64,000 nt of DNA from Arthrobacter sp. GMC3 (GCF_002929305.1 NZ_PJIO01000017.1:1-64000), one strand, 5' to 3'; shown: positions 1 through 8,699, numbered from the stretch's first letter. The notes: generated from the letters alone by a model not told the origin. Translations and numbers: made by a program.

Positions 1-441
1 CCCGCATCGGCCCCACCGTATGAGAACTCGAGGGACCAATACCCACCGAAAACAAATCAAAAACACCAACGGACATGGCACAAAGCCTCTCTCGCCGGGG
101 ATGGATCGGCTCCGGCGCCTTGTCTCACGTGGTGCACCCGATCGGGCGGCACCAGATCAAGGCGGGGTTTTCACTGGGCCATGATGAGACGATTCCAGTC
201 TAGGCGCTCTGGGGTGGCACAGGGCTGTGGCTATGGAGCAGGCCGGCGACGGAAAGGTGCGTGTGGGACGTCGGCAGCGTGCCGTGGATTGTCCAATCGA
301 AGGACTTAAATGCATAAGTGGTGACCTGAAATTAATCCGGCCACCACTTACCCCCAAAGTGTTGTGCGTCCGGCAGAGCAATCAGCCGTTCACACATTCA
401 TTAGTATGACAGATCTTAATAGAAAAGTGAACACCGCGTAC
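1..441. other. No confident gene in this stretch
   Basis: I see no convincing coding region here. The first 22 bases could be the tail of a + strand gene (a frame ending R-I-G-P-T-V-stop with TGA at about 20-22), but that is too short to support. The short open frames at 157-409 look like chance GC-rich frames. An inverted repeat TAAGTGGTG (315-323) / CACCACTTA (342-350) with an 18-base loop is the only structure I noticed. It lies beyond the 3' end of the minus-strand gene that stops at 442 and could act as a terminator, but it has no clear T tract. Confidence 0.4.
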
Positions 442-1140
442 TTAAAGGGCTGTGGGGCGCCTTATGAAGGATATCCAGACCATGGCCAGCCCCGCTGTCA
501 CCAGCAAGATGGAGGCAAATGACAGGATCCCCAGTAGCTGTGGCGGGTCCTCCCATGGTGTCATCTGTACCAGGGAAGCGGCAAACACCAGGACAAATCC
601 GGCGCACAAGGACATGGCTGCTGCCCGGTCAAGCAGCGGGCGCCCGGACGACGCCGCACGCCAGGTGGGGAAAACCGTACACAGCGCGGCATATGCCAGA
701 TACAGTTTTCCAAACCAAGCGTAGGCCCGAACGGATGGCTGTTCGGCGAACAGTGTTAGGCCCGGGCTAGAGCCGTGGAGGTCCGACGCGAAGTAGGTGA
801 TCCAGATGCCAGCGGAACACAGGATCAGTACAGCTAGGCCCACGGGACCGCGAATCATCCGCCGAGCCAGCGGTGAATTGTAGGCCGCAGCAACTTTGGA
901 GGCCAGTAGGAAAAAGACCGTGAAGAGGCTCAACCGCAAGATGACATTGGCGATATTCACCCCGCCGAGTAGTCCGTCCACGCTCACATAGATGGCGGGG
1001 ATGCTGAGGGCCACGCTGACTGTCGCCATGGCGAACGCCCAAAACAGACCTCGATTGCGCCCCTGACGCATTGCAGGGAAACGCCAGAGCGTGCAAATGA
1101 CACAGGCTGCTAATGCCGTCCATTGCAGAATCGCGGTCAT
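442..1140 (-). CDS. Multi-pass membrane protein of unknown function
   Basis: This is a predicted integral membrane protein of about 232 residues. Several hydrophobic segments are visible (near the N terminus, after the WAFAMAT stretch, around VFFLLAS, GLAVLILCS, LYLAYAA and the C-terminal LLGILSFAS region), suggesting about seven helices. The ATG at 1138-1140 overlaps the TGA of the upstream HTH gene (ATGA), so translation is probably coupled; a start five codons earlier is open but has no better support. It resembles actinobacterial membrane proteins annotated as MAB_1171c-like, which often sit next to a small DNA-binding protein. The substrate and role are unknown. Confidence 0.65.
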   Translation of the reverse strand: MTAILQWTALAACVICTLWRFPAMRQGRNRGLFWAFAMATVSVALSIPAIYVSVDGLLGGVNIANVILRLSLFTVFFLLASKVAAAYNSPLARRMIRGPVGLAVLILCSAGIWITYFASDLHGSSPGLTLFAEQPSVRAYAWFGKLYLAYAALCTVFPTWRAASSGRPLLDRAAAMSLCAGFVLVFAASLVQMTPWEDPPQLLGILSFASILLVTAGLAMVWISFIRRPTAL

Positions 1141-1871
1141 CCTAAGTTCTCCCAAACCTTCTGTGCGGCGTCAGTGTCTGCCTCGATACGGCGCAACGTC
1201 CGGCCGAGTGATTCAAGTCGCTCTGCTGCGAGCAAAACAAGCGCGCTGTCAGGTGTCTGACGTAAGGCCACCGAGCGGGCTCCGGGCAGCCAGCCGGCCT
1301 CGCCGGGTGAGAGAAACCCGGAAGCTACCAATCCGTTGGCCAGTCCGACACCGGCGATTCTGGCGCTGGCAACGGCTAGTTCCGCGGTCAGCCTGTTGCC
1401 ACTGATTTGCGTTGACAGGTTTTGCGGGGCAATTCCGACTTCCCTGGCCACCTGCGCCCGAAGATCGGCCGGTCCGACGGCGTCCAGCCACGTTCGAACG
1501 GAGGCCCTGTGGTGCGGCGGGGAAAGCTCGAGTACGGCGGCATCGGGGCCGGCATCTGAGCGCTGGCGGCGTTTTAGGATTTCAGTCAAGAGGTCGGTGT
1601 CGGAGACTTGGCTGAGTAGCTCGGCCGATGTCGGGGGCTTTAACCCCGTGGCCAGGTCGTTGAACTTGGCGAAAGCAGACAAGGAATCGACCACCGGTAG
1701 TTGAAGCGAGCGGCTCACGGCAGCAACCGTTGCCACGGAGACCCGGCCCCTGACAAGCTGCTGAGCCAAGGTGGATCGCTTGATGCCGGCGGCGCGGCAA
1801 ACCGCTGCGTGGCTGGTGGTGCCAGCCACGCCGGCAAGCCACTGTTGAAAGGCTTTGGCCGGGACAGTCAC
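1137..1871 (-). CDS. Putative DNA-binding protein with two HTH-like segments
   Basis: About 244 residues starting at GTG (1869-1871), with a purine-rich GGGAGG upstream. Two segments look like Xre-type helix-turn-helix units: residues about 15-60, with AAVCRAAGIKRSTLAQQL, and a second around 128-165, with LRAQVAREVGIAPQNLSTQI. Each resembles the helix-turn-helix of a regulator that binds DNA through a short recognition helix. The gene overlaps the downstream membrane protein by four bases, so the two are expected to be co-expressed and may form a regulator/membrane module. I do not recognise a named family, and the DNA target is unknown. The HTH assignment is by eye. Confidence 0.6.
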   Translation of the reverse strand: MTVPAKAFQQWLAGVAGTTSHAAVCRAAGIKRSTLAQQLVRGRVSVATVAAVSRSLQLPVVDSLSAFAKFNDLATGLKPPTSAELLSQVSDTDLLTEILKRRQRSDAGPDAAVLELSPPHHRASVRTWLDAVGPADLRAQVAREVGIAPQNLSTQISGNRLTAELAVASARIAGVGLANGLVASGFLSPGEAGWLPGARSVALRQTPDSALVLLAAERLESLGRTLRRIEADTDAAQKVWENLG

Positions 1872-1932
1872 GGCAGGGTACCTCCCTTACTTGCTGGGCA
1901 TGCCGGCGCCGATGTCATCGGGGAATGTCTCT

Positions 1933-2337
1933 TTAGGTGTCTTGCGGGTCTTGTGAATCGACTATTCCACGGAAACGGCTGCCGACGCCGTCGAACTCAC
2001 TGCGGCGCCAGCCTGGAATGGGGGAGGGGAGTTCATCGTTGTGGTGGAAGTCGCACAAGACAAAGGTAAATTCCGGCCACCATTTCTTGGGCCGGGCAGT
2101 TTCGTGGAAATCGCACAGGTAACAGCGAAGCTCCACCCAGATGGGGCGTTTGCCGGTCGAGTTGGCCCGGGACTGAGCAAGCCAGCTTGGCGGGTTCGCA
2201 TCGAGTTCATGGACGTCCGAGGCTTTCATCCGCGAGGGGATGCCATTCCGTGCGGCCATTTCCGGTGGAATGTTAAGTGCCTGGGAGATCTGCCGGCGGT
2301 TCAGTGAGGGGTTCGAAGTCGAGGAGTTGTTTGCCAT
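1933..2337 (-). CDS. Small hypothetical protein with Cys/His motifs
   Basis: A 134-residue soluble protein. The start is ATG with AAGGGA just upstream. The N-terminal 45 residues contain a segment (NRRQISQALNIPPEMAARNG) that could be a short helix-turn-helix or linker. The middle carries CYLCDFHE and, 17 residues on, LCDFHHND, so two C/H groups could form a small zinc ribbon; between them is a Trp-rich KKWWPEF stretch. No enzyme signature is visible. It stands alone between the HTH gene (61 bases downstream) and a 328-base gap. The zinc-binding idea is inference from the spacing of Cys and His only. Confidence 0.5.
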   Translation of the reverse strand: MANNSSTSNPSLNRRQISQALNIPPEMAARNGIPSRMKASDVHELDANPPSWLAQSRANSTGKRPIWVELRCYLCDFHETARPKKWWPEFTFVLCDFHHNDELPSPIPGWRRSEFDGVGSRFRGIVDSQDPQDT

Positions 2338-2665
2338 GTTCCCTTAAGGATAGGCGTACCCCGTCTAAGAGGGAACTTGGGAGGCAATCTCAAGGGACCC
2401 AATGCGCTGCCTGAGTGGCCTCCAAGGCGCTCCGTATTAGTGCTCGGCCTGTCAGCTTTTGTGACGTGAGAAACGCCACAATGTGGCGGGAAATTGGCGC
2501 GAATTCGGCATTGTTTTGATGGTGGTACCAAGAAATTGGGGGCCATACCCTATGCTGTGGGAAAACAGTGGGAATTTAAGGGCGCAAATCCGGCTTAGAG
2601 GAGCTATGATGGGGCGCTGAAATACCCCGCCGAAACCACGAGCACTTCAGGAGTTTGAAAACCGC
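2338..2665. other. Intergenic region between divergent genes
   Basis: This 328-base region separates the minus-strand hypothetical gene from the plus-strand DUF4193 gene and must contain both promoters. A TATGCT at 2551-2556 could be a -10 element for the rightward gene, but no good -35 is placed 16-18 bases before it. Short open frames here are not convincing. I see no repeat or strong terminator. Confidence 0.35.
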
Positions 2666-2965
2666 ATGGCAACGGATTACGACGCACCCCGCAACAAGGA
2701 CGAAGACCACGAGACAGAGTCGCTGCAGGCTCTCCAAGTGCAGCGTGGCGGTGCCCAGACGGCGCACATTGACGTCGAAGATTCTGACACCGCCGAAGGC
2801 ATGGACCTGCCCGGCGCCGACCTCTCCAACGAAGAACTCGTTGTCCAGGTCATCCCGGCACAGGAGGATGAATTCACCTGTTCCTCCTGCTTCCTGGTCC
2901 GCCACCGCAGCCAGGTGGCCCGCGAAAAGGACGGCATGCTGTTCTGCAAGGACTGCGAAGGCTAA
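2666..2965 (+). CDS. DUF4193 family protein
   Basis: A 99-residue acidic protein that matches the actinobacterial DUF4193 family as I remember it: an N-terminal MATDYDAPR, an acidic middle (VEDSDTAEGMDLPGADLSNEELVV split over two lines in typical members) and a C-terminal zinc-ribbon-like pair, CSSC at about 73-76 and CKDC at about 94-97. The family is conserved in Actinobacteria; no biochemical role is established that I know of. An AGGAG lies 12 bases before the ATG. The next gene starts 47 bases downstream on the same strand, so they may be co-transcribed. Confidence 0.88.
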   Translation: MATDYDAPRNKDEDHETESLQALQVQRGGAQTAHIDVEDSDTAEGMDLPGADLSNEELVVQVIPAQEDEFTCSSCFLVRHRSQVAREKDGMLFCKDCEG

Positions 2966-3012
2966 AACCCCGCACAAGCTTCGGCTTGGCGTCCAACACC
3001 AAGGAAATGATG

Positions 3013-3807
3013 ATGAGCGCACACCACCGTGTTGCCGAGCCATTGGACATGTTTGCCGTGCCCGAAGTATCGGCTGCGGAGTTGCTCCGTGAGCCGCATC
3101 TGGTGGGAAACGCCCCGTTCACGGTGATTGGTGCCGCAGCGGGTTCAACAGATATGACGTACAGCGAACTGCGCGAGAAATCCGCGCGGTTCGCTGCTGC
3201 TTTAATCACCCTTGGCGTGCGTCGCGGGCATCATGTGGCCACGCTGGTGGGAAACTCGGCTGAATTGGCTATTGCTCTGCTTGGCATGTGGCGCCTCGGT
3301 GTCATCAACGTGCCGTTGCTTAGCGAGTATGACCACGAGGGGATTGCCTTGCGTCTGCTCTCAAGTGGCGCGCGCCTGGTGATTTGCGATGCCGACCAGC
3401 GCAGGAAACTTCTCCCACAGGGCGAGATTCCCAATGACGCTTCACCGTTGGTGGTTGTGACTCGCGGGGAGGCTTTTGGTTACGATCTCGCTTTTTCGGA
3501 GATGGTGGCCGGGACTGGGGCGTTTGCCCAGCCTCACCATAAGCCTGTGGATCTTGTGGTCGACGCCGGTCTGGTTGCCATGGGCGACGACGACGTCCTT
3601 GCGCTACTGTTCGCCCCGGCAGGGGAGGGAGTCCTGAAGGACGTTCCGATCACCTCGGCGGCGGTTGAGTCGATTATAGATGACCATGGCACCGCCCCGA
3701 ATATCTTCGGGGACGATTTTTTCTGGAAACGAGCGGATCCGGGCTGGGGCTATGGGCCGTACTTTGCCTTGTTGGCGCAGCTGGCCGCCGCGGACGAGGG
3801 GATCTGA
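3013..3807 (+). CDS. Truncated, degenerate acyl-CoA synthetase-like protein
   Basis: About 264 residues corresponding only to the N-terminal third to half of an AMP-forming acyl-CoA/acetyl-CoA synthetase. The N-terminal fold is clear (MTYSELREKSARFAAAL, followed by GVRRGHHVATLVGNS and LAIALLGMWRLGVINVPL). The ATP-binding P-loop that should read TSGTTGxPKG is replaced by LLFAPAGEGVLKDVP, and the protein ends soon after the DPGWGYGPYF segment. The AMP-binding core and the whole C-terminal lid are absent, so adenylation activity is not expected. I chose the third of three in-frame ATGs because AAGGAA (3001-3006) is well spaced from it. It could be a conserved pseudoenzyme or a decaying gene; the frame is intact. 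Confidence 0.7.
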   Translation: MSAHHRVAEPLDMFAVPEVSAAELLREPHLVGNAPFTVIGAAAGSTDMTYSELREKSARFAAALITLGVRRGHHVATLVGNSAELAIALLGMWRLGVINVPLLSEYDHEGIALRLLSSGARLVICDADQRRKLLPQGEIPNDASPLVVVTRGEAFGYDLAFSEMVAGTGAFAQPHHKPVDLVVDAGLVAMGDDDVLALLFAPAGEGVLKDVPITSAAVESIIDDHGTAPNIFGDDFFWKRADPGWGYGPYFALLAQLAAADEGI

Positions 3808-3808
3808 G

Positions 3809-4189
3809 TTGGGACGGCGCAATGCACCGCAGGAAAAATCCACCGGGTTCAACACGTCCGCCGCCTACATGGTGGTTGCCAGTGTGGGCTTCGCTTTGGA
3901 GGTGGCCATGGTCGCGGCATTCGTGTACTGGGGTTTTGCGCAAAACGCCCCCTGGAACCTGGTCCTTGGGCTGGGAATCCCGGCACTGGTGGTGGTCCTC
4001 TGGGGAGTCTTCATGGCACCGCGCAGCGAGCGACGCCTTCCCGAAGGAATACTGAGATGGGTTGCCTTGGGAATTTTTCTGGTGGCGGGCCTGGCGCTCA
4101 TTGCCGCGAACTCGCTGGTTCTTGGTATGGCCATGCTCGTTGCCAGCGTGGGGTACTTTATCGCTGAGCGGGCACTGGCCCGCAGCTAG
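3809..4189 (+). CDS. YrdB-like (DUF2568) membrane protein
   Basis: About 126 residues with four hydrophobic segments (MVVASVGFALEVAMVAAFVY, LVLGLGIPALVVVLWGVF, WVALGIFLVAGLALIAANS, VLGMAMLVASVGYFIAE). The pattern and length fit the YrdB/DUF2568 family of small membrane proteins, whose function is not known. I place the start at TTG 3809, one base after the stop of the previous gene, with GAGGGG about seven bases upstream. The near-zero spacing suggests one transcript with the synthetase-like gene. Confidence 0.7.
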   Translation: MGRRNAPQEKSTGFNTSAAYMVVASVGFALEVAMVAAFVYWGFAQNAPWNLVLGLGIPALVVVLWGVFMAPRSERRLPEGILRWVALGIFLVAGLALIAANSLVLGMAMLVASVGYFIAERALARS

Positions 4190-4226
4190 GTTCTTAGCAG
4201 GGCCGCGTGAGGCGGTTTTGGCGAGA

Positions 4227-5015
4227 TCAGCGTTCCGAATGGGGGCTCATGAGCGAACCTCCGGTGAGTTCTTGCACTGTGCAGCCCGGGTGGGAACCTT
4301 GCGTGACCACCCACAGCGAGATGGCAGCTTCATCGCCCAAATCCAGCACGACGACGTCGTCCCTGGCCGGCGCATCTGACTCAGTTACCTCCGGCCCGGG
4401 AGAGGATAATCTGCGGACCTCAAGGGTCCCGCCGAAGGGGCGTTTGCCCACAACTTCCAGTACCGTGTCCACGCCGATGCCATGCTGCCACAGGTAGCGC
4501 AGCAGCTCGGGGTCGTGGTCGCTGATACGGCTGACTCGGCCCCGGTGTCCGGGATCCAGTTCGTCCAGGCGGTGGGAAGGCGGCATGGTGATGCTGCCGT
4601 CGCGGTCGGGGATGGGGTCGCCATGGGGATCACGGGTTGGGTGGCCCAACTTCGCCGACATGCGCTCAATGAAGGTCTCGGAGACGGCGTGCTCCAGGTG
4701 TTCGGCCTCGTCATGGACCTCGTCCCAGGAATAGCCGAGCTCACGGACAAGATAGGTCTCAAGCAGGCGGTGGCGGCGAACCATTGCCAGGGCAAGCGTC
4801 AACCCGGGCTTGGTGAGGTGGATGGGGCTGTAGGGTTCGTGGTCCACTAGGCCCTGGTCCTTGAGCTTGCGCACCATTTCCGAAACCGAGGAGTTCGCCA
4901 CGCCCAGACGTACCGCAAGTTGCGTGGACGTGATGGGCTTGTCCTGCCACTCGGTGAACGCGTAGATGACTTTGACATAGTCTTCGATGCTGGAGGAGGT
5001 AGGGGTCGCTTTCAC
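4227..5015 (-). CDS. mntR: MntR/DtxR-family metal-dependent repressor
   Basis: About 262 residues. Residues 1-65 form the winged helix (SSIEDYVKVIYAFTEW, then TSTQLAVRLGVANSSVSEMV), followed by the dimerisation/metal domain with HDEAEHLEHAVSETF, typical of the Mn/Fe-binding DtxR family. The C-terminal 80 residues look like a FeoA/SH3-like domain. The start is GTG at 5013-5015; no ATG in frame fits. It lies 17 bases downstream of mntH on the same strand, so the repressor and the transporter it probably controls share a transcript. It is expected to bind DNA when loaded with manganese and to recognise the palindrome upstream of mntH; that link is inference. Confidence 0.88.
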   Translation of the reverse strand: MKATPTSSSIEDYVKVIYAFTEWQDKPITSTQLAVRLGVANSSVSEMVRKLKDQGLVDHEPYSPIHLTKPGLTLALAMVRRHRLLETYLVRELGYSWDEVHDEAEHLEHAVSETFIERMSAKLGHPTRDPHGDPIPDRDGSITMPPSHRLDELDPGHRGRVSRISDHDPELLRYLWQHGIGVDTVLEVVGKRPFGGTLEVRRLSSPGPEVTESDAPARDDVVVLDLGDEAAISLWVVTQGSHPGCTVQELTGGSLMSPHSER

Positions 5016-5032
5016 ATGTTCCAGCCTACCGG

Positions 5033-6289
5033 CTACGCCCTGCCGGAAAATGTCAGCCACAGCAACACGCCGTTGAGCGCAACAATCAACACCACGCTGA
5101 TCAAAGACGCCAAACGCAGGGGAAGTCGATCCCGGTGGATGCCCATGAGAGCTTTGCTGGACGTCAGGCGCAGCAGCGGGATTAGGGCGAAGGGGATGCC
5201 GAAGCTCAAGACGATTTGGCTGATGATCAGCGCCCAAGTGGGGTTCACGCCCAGCCACAGCAGGCCGACGGCGGGGATCAGGCTGACAACCCGGCGGGTC
5301 AGCAGCGGGATGCGGACCTTCAAGAGGCCGTTCATGATGGTGGCCCCGGCATATGCCCCCACCGAGGTGGACGCTAGTCCCGAGGCAAGAAGCCCAACGG
5401 CAAACACAACACCAATCACCGGTCCAAGGCTGGTCACGATCGCGGCGTGGGCTCCTTCAATGGTCTCGGTTCCGGCCACGCCGTCCAGAGTAGATGCGGC
5501 CAGCAGCAACATGCCGATGTTCACGGCTCCTGCCAGCAGGAGTGCGATGACTACGTCCCAGCGGGTGGCCCTGATGATATGGGCCAAGCGTTCCGGGGTG
5601 GTGCGGGCGTCGGTATGCCGGTCTTTGGCTAGTTGTGAATGCAGATAAATGGCGTGCGGCATCACAGTGGCACCAAGCATGCCAGCGGCCAGTAAAACGC
5701 TGTCGGGTCCGTGGAAGCGCGGCACCATGCCAGCCAGCATTCCGGCAGGGTCGGGTGGACTCAGTACCAGCCCGGCCAAGAACCCCACCGTAATGATGAC
5801 CAGCAAAAAGATGATGATGGATTCGAAGCGGCGCTGGCTGTGGCGGTTTTGAACTGTCAGCAGGGCCATGGAGGCAATGCCCACGATGAGCCCGCCCAAG
5901 GGAAGCGGAACACCGAACAGCAAGTTCAGCGCAATGGCGCCGCCCACCACCTCGGCGAGATCGGTGGCCATGGCAACCAGCTCTGCCTGGGCCCAAAAGA
6001 GGCGCCGTGCGGTGGTGGAGAACCGCTCGCCAAGGAGTTCGGGGAGGGATTTTCCGGTGACCACACCGAGTTTTGCCGACTGGTACTGGATCAGCATGGC
6101 CATGAGATTTGCCGCCACCAGAACCCAAACCAGCATGTATCCAAAGGTGGCCCCGGAGGTCAGGTTCGCCGCGACATTCCCGGGGTCAACATAGGCGATG
6201 GCTGCAACGAAAGCCGGTCCCAGAAGAAAGACAAGTCCGCCCTTGCCCCGAGAAGCCGGGCGATTGGATACTTTCGTGTTCTCCAGCAA
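5033..6289 (-). CDS. mntH: Nramp-family divalent metal transporter
   Basis: A 418-residue polytopic membrane protein that imports Mn(II), and possibly Fe(II), with protons. The first helix carries the metal-binding DPGN motif (AYVDPGNVAANL), and the sixth helix carries MPHAIYLHSQ, whose Met is the other conserved ligand. Eleven or so helices are visible. The start is TTG (6287-6289), with AAGGGA six bases upstream. It is followed after 17 bases by mntR. Upstream lies a palindromic site likely bound by MntR, consistent with manganese-repressed expression. Confidence 0.93.
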   Translation of the reverse strand: MLENTKVSNRPASRGKGGLVFLLGPAFVAAIAYVDPGNVAANLTSGATFGYMLVWVLVAANLMAMLIQYQSAKLGVVTGKSLPELLGERFSTTARRLFWAQAELVAMATDLAEVVGGAIALNLLFGVPLPLGGLIVGIASMALLTVQNRHSQRRFESIIIFLLVIITVGFLAGLVLSPPDPAGMLAGMVPRFHGPDSVLLAAGMLGATVMPHAIYLHSQLAKDRHTDARTTPERLAHIIRATRWDVVIALLLAGAVNIGMLLLAASTLDGVAGTETIEGAHAAIVTSLGPVIGVVFAVGLLASGLASTSVGAYAGATIMNGLLKVRIPLLTRRVVSLIPAVGLLWLGVNPTWALIISQIVLSFGIPFALIPLLRLTSSKALMGIHRDRLPLRLASLISVVLIVALNGVLLWLTFSGRA

Positions 6290-6308
6290 GGCCTATCCCT
6301 TCGTTACG

Positions 6309-6337
6309 CCTAAATAAAACATTTAGGTATACCGAAA
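6309..6337 (-). promoter_or_regulatory. Palindromic operator upstream of mntH (probable MntR box)
   Basis: Two overlapping inverted repeats lie 20-48 bases upstream of the mntH start. The first is CCTAAAT (6309-6315) / ATTTAGG (6321-6327) with a 5-base spacer. The second, sharing the same half-site, is TTTAGGTATACCGAAA at 6322-6337. The GGTATACC core with flanking A/T resembles DtxR/MntR-family operators. The arrangement would allow two repressor dimers on opposite faces. Confidence 0.65.
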
Positions 6338-6379
6338 TTATAGGGGGCGTGCCGTTTGTTGTCGAGCGTTGCCTGTGGG

Positions 6380-7141
6380 TTAGGCCGTGGCCCGCCAGGT
6401 CTGGGTCAGGTAGGGGAGGTCAAGCGCCTCGCCCGAGGCATGGCCCAAGTGATCAAAGAGGTACCATCGCAAGTTATCCAGAACCTTGGTGCGGATGGCG
6501 TCGTTGGCCTTGAGGTAGTAGCTGCGTGACTTGACCAATTCCAGCAAATCTTCCGGGGTCACCGTCTGCTTCCAATGTGTTTCATGACTTTCAAGGTTCG
6601 AAAATTCAGGCCCAACTTCTGGCCGAAAATCAGGTTTGTGGACGTCCCCCGCATGCATGATCCGGGCCAGCCGGTGCACCCACGGCACGCTGACATCTAG
6701 CTGGTTCCAGACGAGCCCTAGCACACCGCCTGGACGAAGAACCCGGGCAAGTTCGGAGCTGGCCAGCATGGGGTCACACCAGTGCCAGGCTTGTGCCACC
6801 ACGGCCACGTCGGCCGATCCCGACTCCACATCAAGGTGCTCGGCCTTGCCCAAAAGAATGTGGACCTGTGGCAGATTGCGGTGCAGTTCAGCCAGCATGT
6901 CTGCCGAGGGGTCGACGGCGGTTACCCGCCACCCGCCGTCGACCAACAGTTGGGTGTATTTACCGGTACCGGCGCCAACATCCAAAACGTCGTGGACGTC
7001 GGCGCCCGCGGTGAGCCATTGCAGCGACTCTGGGGGATAGCCCGGGCGGACAGTGTCGTAGTGCTTGCCACCCGTCTGAAAAGCATCGGCCATTTCTGTG
7101 CGCCGGGTGCCATCAAAGACCGGTCCGCCTGTCCCTGCCAT
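6380..7141 (-). CDS. Class I SAM-dependent methyltransferase
   Basis: A 253-residue Rossmann-fold methyltransferase of the Methyltransf_11 type. Motif I is VLDVGAGTGKYTQLL, motif II is VTAVDPSADML, and the DVAVVAQAWHW segment corresponds to motif IV. Proteins beginning with a region like FQTGGKHYDTVRPGYP are widespread and the substrate is generally unknown. The ATG at 7141 has AGGAG just upstream. It lies 72 bases downstream of the class V PLP enzyme gene on the same strand, so it may be co-transcribed and come under the same riboswitch. A small-molecule substrate is likely but not assignable. Confidence 0.85.
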   Translation of the reverse strand: MAGTGGPVFDGTRRTEMADAFQTGGKHYDTVRPGYPPESLQWLTAGADVHDVLDVGAGTGKYTQLLVDGGWRVTAVDPSADMLAELHRNLPQVHILLGKAEHLDVESGSADVAVVAQAWHWCDPMLASSELARVLRPGGVLGLVWNQLDVSVPWVHRLARIMHAGDVHKPDFRPEVGPEFSNLESHETHWKQTVTPEDLLELVKSRSYYLKANDAIRTKVLDNLRWYLFDHLGHASGEALDLPYLTQTWRATA

Positions 7142-7213
7142 GGTGCTCCTGAAAAAGTTGTGCCGAATTGCCCGCTCAACTCTACCGCGGCTTCCGGCGA
7201 CACCCGCCAGGAC

Positions 7214-8626
7214 TTAATCAGTGGTGCAGGGCGCGGCGCCGGCTGTGCCGGGGGTGTTCGGTGCCCATGACGGGAAGGCGCGGGAATCGTTTGCGGGTAC
7301 CCAGCGTCCGGCGTCAACCACATAGTCCCAGCCCAGGCCGTCGCGCAGAAGAGTTTCCACGCCGTCGATCAGGCGCTGAGCGTCCTCCAAGCGGGAGCCA
7401 ACACCAAAGCTGGCCCGCAGCGAACCCGAGGCCAGGCCCAGGCGGCGCAACACCGGATGGGCGCAGAATTTGCCGTCACGCACGCCCACACCGTGCTCGG
7501 CCGAAAGGTACGCTGCGACCAATCCGGCGTCGTACCCGGCAACCGAGAAGTTCACCACGCCGATGGAGCCGCAGCCGGCATGGCTGTCCGAATCTGAAAA
7601 CAACTGGTGCACGGTGACCCCGTCGAGGGCCGTGAGCCCGGCAACCAGATGTGAGCGCAGCTGCTGCTCATGGTGGTGCCACTGGCCGGCATCCAGGGCG
7701 CCGAGCACCTGGGCAGCCCTGGCCAGGGTGGCTGCCCCAAGAACGTTGGGTGAGCCGGCCTCGTGGCGGGCCGGGCCCTGGGTCCACTGCACGGACTCGA
7801 GCCTGACATCCTTGACAGCGCCCCCACCGGCGAGGTGCGGCTTGCCGGTATCGAGCCAATCGGATCGACCCACCAGCACGCCGGCGCCAAAGGGGGCGTA
7901 GAGCTTATGCCCGGAAAAGGCTACATAGTCAATGTTGCTGGCGGCGATGTCGATGCGGCGGTGGGGTGCAAGCTGGGCCGCGTCCACCACAATGCGCGCC
8001 CCGTACTTATGGGCCAGCGCGGCAAATTCTGCCACGGGAAGCACCTCACCAGTCACATTGGAGGCACCCGTGATGGCCAGAAGCACCACATTTCCCGCGC
8101 GCAGCTGCGTCTCCACACGGGACAGGGTGGCTGCGATAGTATCCGCGGCCACCACCGAACGGTGGGGCAGGGCCTGCCACGGCAACAAGTTGGCATGGTG
8201 TTCAATGTCCAAGTACAGCACCTCGCCGTGGGCGTTGGAAACGCCGTCGGTGAATCCGTTGCCTTCCAGCAGTGCCTGTACGCAACCAGCCAAAAGGTTC
8301 AACGAATCGGTGGTGTTTCGGGTGAAAATGACGGTGTCGTCAGGCCGGGCCCCGAGGAAATCGGCCACGATGTGCCGGGCGTTTTCGTAGACCGAGGTGC
8401 TGACCTGCGAGGCGAATCCTGCGCCGCGGTGAACACTGGCGTAGTAAGGCAGAATCTCGGCCAGGTGTGCGGCCACATCCTCAACAGCCGGGGCGGATGC
8501 CGCGTAGTCGAGGTTCGCGTAGCGGACGGAGCCTCCGTGGATCAAGGGGGCGCTTAGATCATTGCCCACCACGGGCAGCAGCGGTGAACTTGCAAGGGAA
8601 ATCTTTTCCAAGATGGCAGAACTCAT
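7214..8626 (-). CDS. Class V PLP-dependent enzyme, cysteine desulfurase-like
   Basis: A 470-residue fold-type I enzyme. The PLP lysine lies in FSGHKLYAPFGAGVL; the N-terminal NLDYAASAP, the VHRGAGFAS and the TRNTTDSLNLL segments match SufS/CsdA-type proteins. A cysteine sits in DGKFCAHPVLRR, at the place of the catalytic Cys of SufS (RxGxxCAxP), so cysteine desulfurase activity is plausible. It is not next to suf genes. A SAM-IV type riboswitch precedes it, which ties it to sulfur/methionine metabolism. The last 40 residues extend beyond the usual end of the family. The ATG at 8626 follows AAGGAAG. Confidence 0.85.
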   Translation of the reverse strand: MSSAILEKISLASSPLLPVVGNDLSAPLIHGGSVRYANLDYAASAPAVEDVAAHLAEILPYYASVHRGAGFASQVSTSVYENARHIVADFLGARPDDTVIFTRNTTDSLNLLAGCVQALLEGNGFTDGVSNAHGEVLYLDIEHHANLLPWQALPHRSVVAADTIAATLSRVETQLRAGNVVLLAITGASNVTGEVLPVAEFAALAHKYGARIVVDAAQLAPHRRIDIAASNIDYVAFSGHKLYAPFGAGVLVGRSDWLDTGKPHLAGGGAVKDVRLESVQWTQGPARHEAGSPNVLGAATLARAAQVLGALDAGQWHHHEQQLRSHLVAGLTALDGVTVHQLFSDSDSHAGCGSIGVVNFSVAGYDAGLVAAYLSAEHGVGVRDGKFCAHPVLRRLGLASGSLRASFGVGSRLEDAQRLIDGVETLLRDGLGWDYVVDAGRWVPANDSRAFPSWAPNTPGTAGAAPCTTD

Positions 8627-8699
8627 GAGGCTTCCTTAAACAGGAAGGATTTCTTGCTCCGCCCTGTCGCCAAAAAAAAGCCAGCAGAGCCAAAAAATC

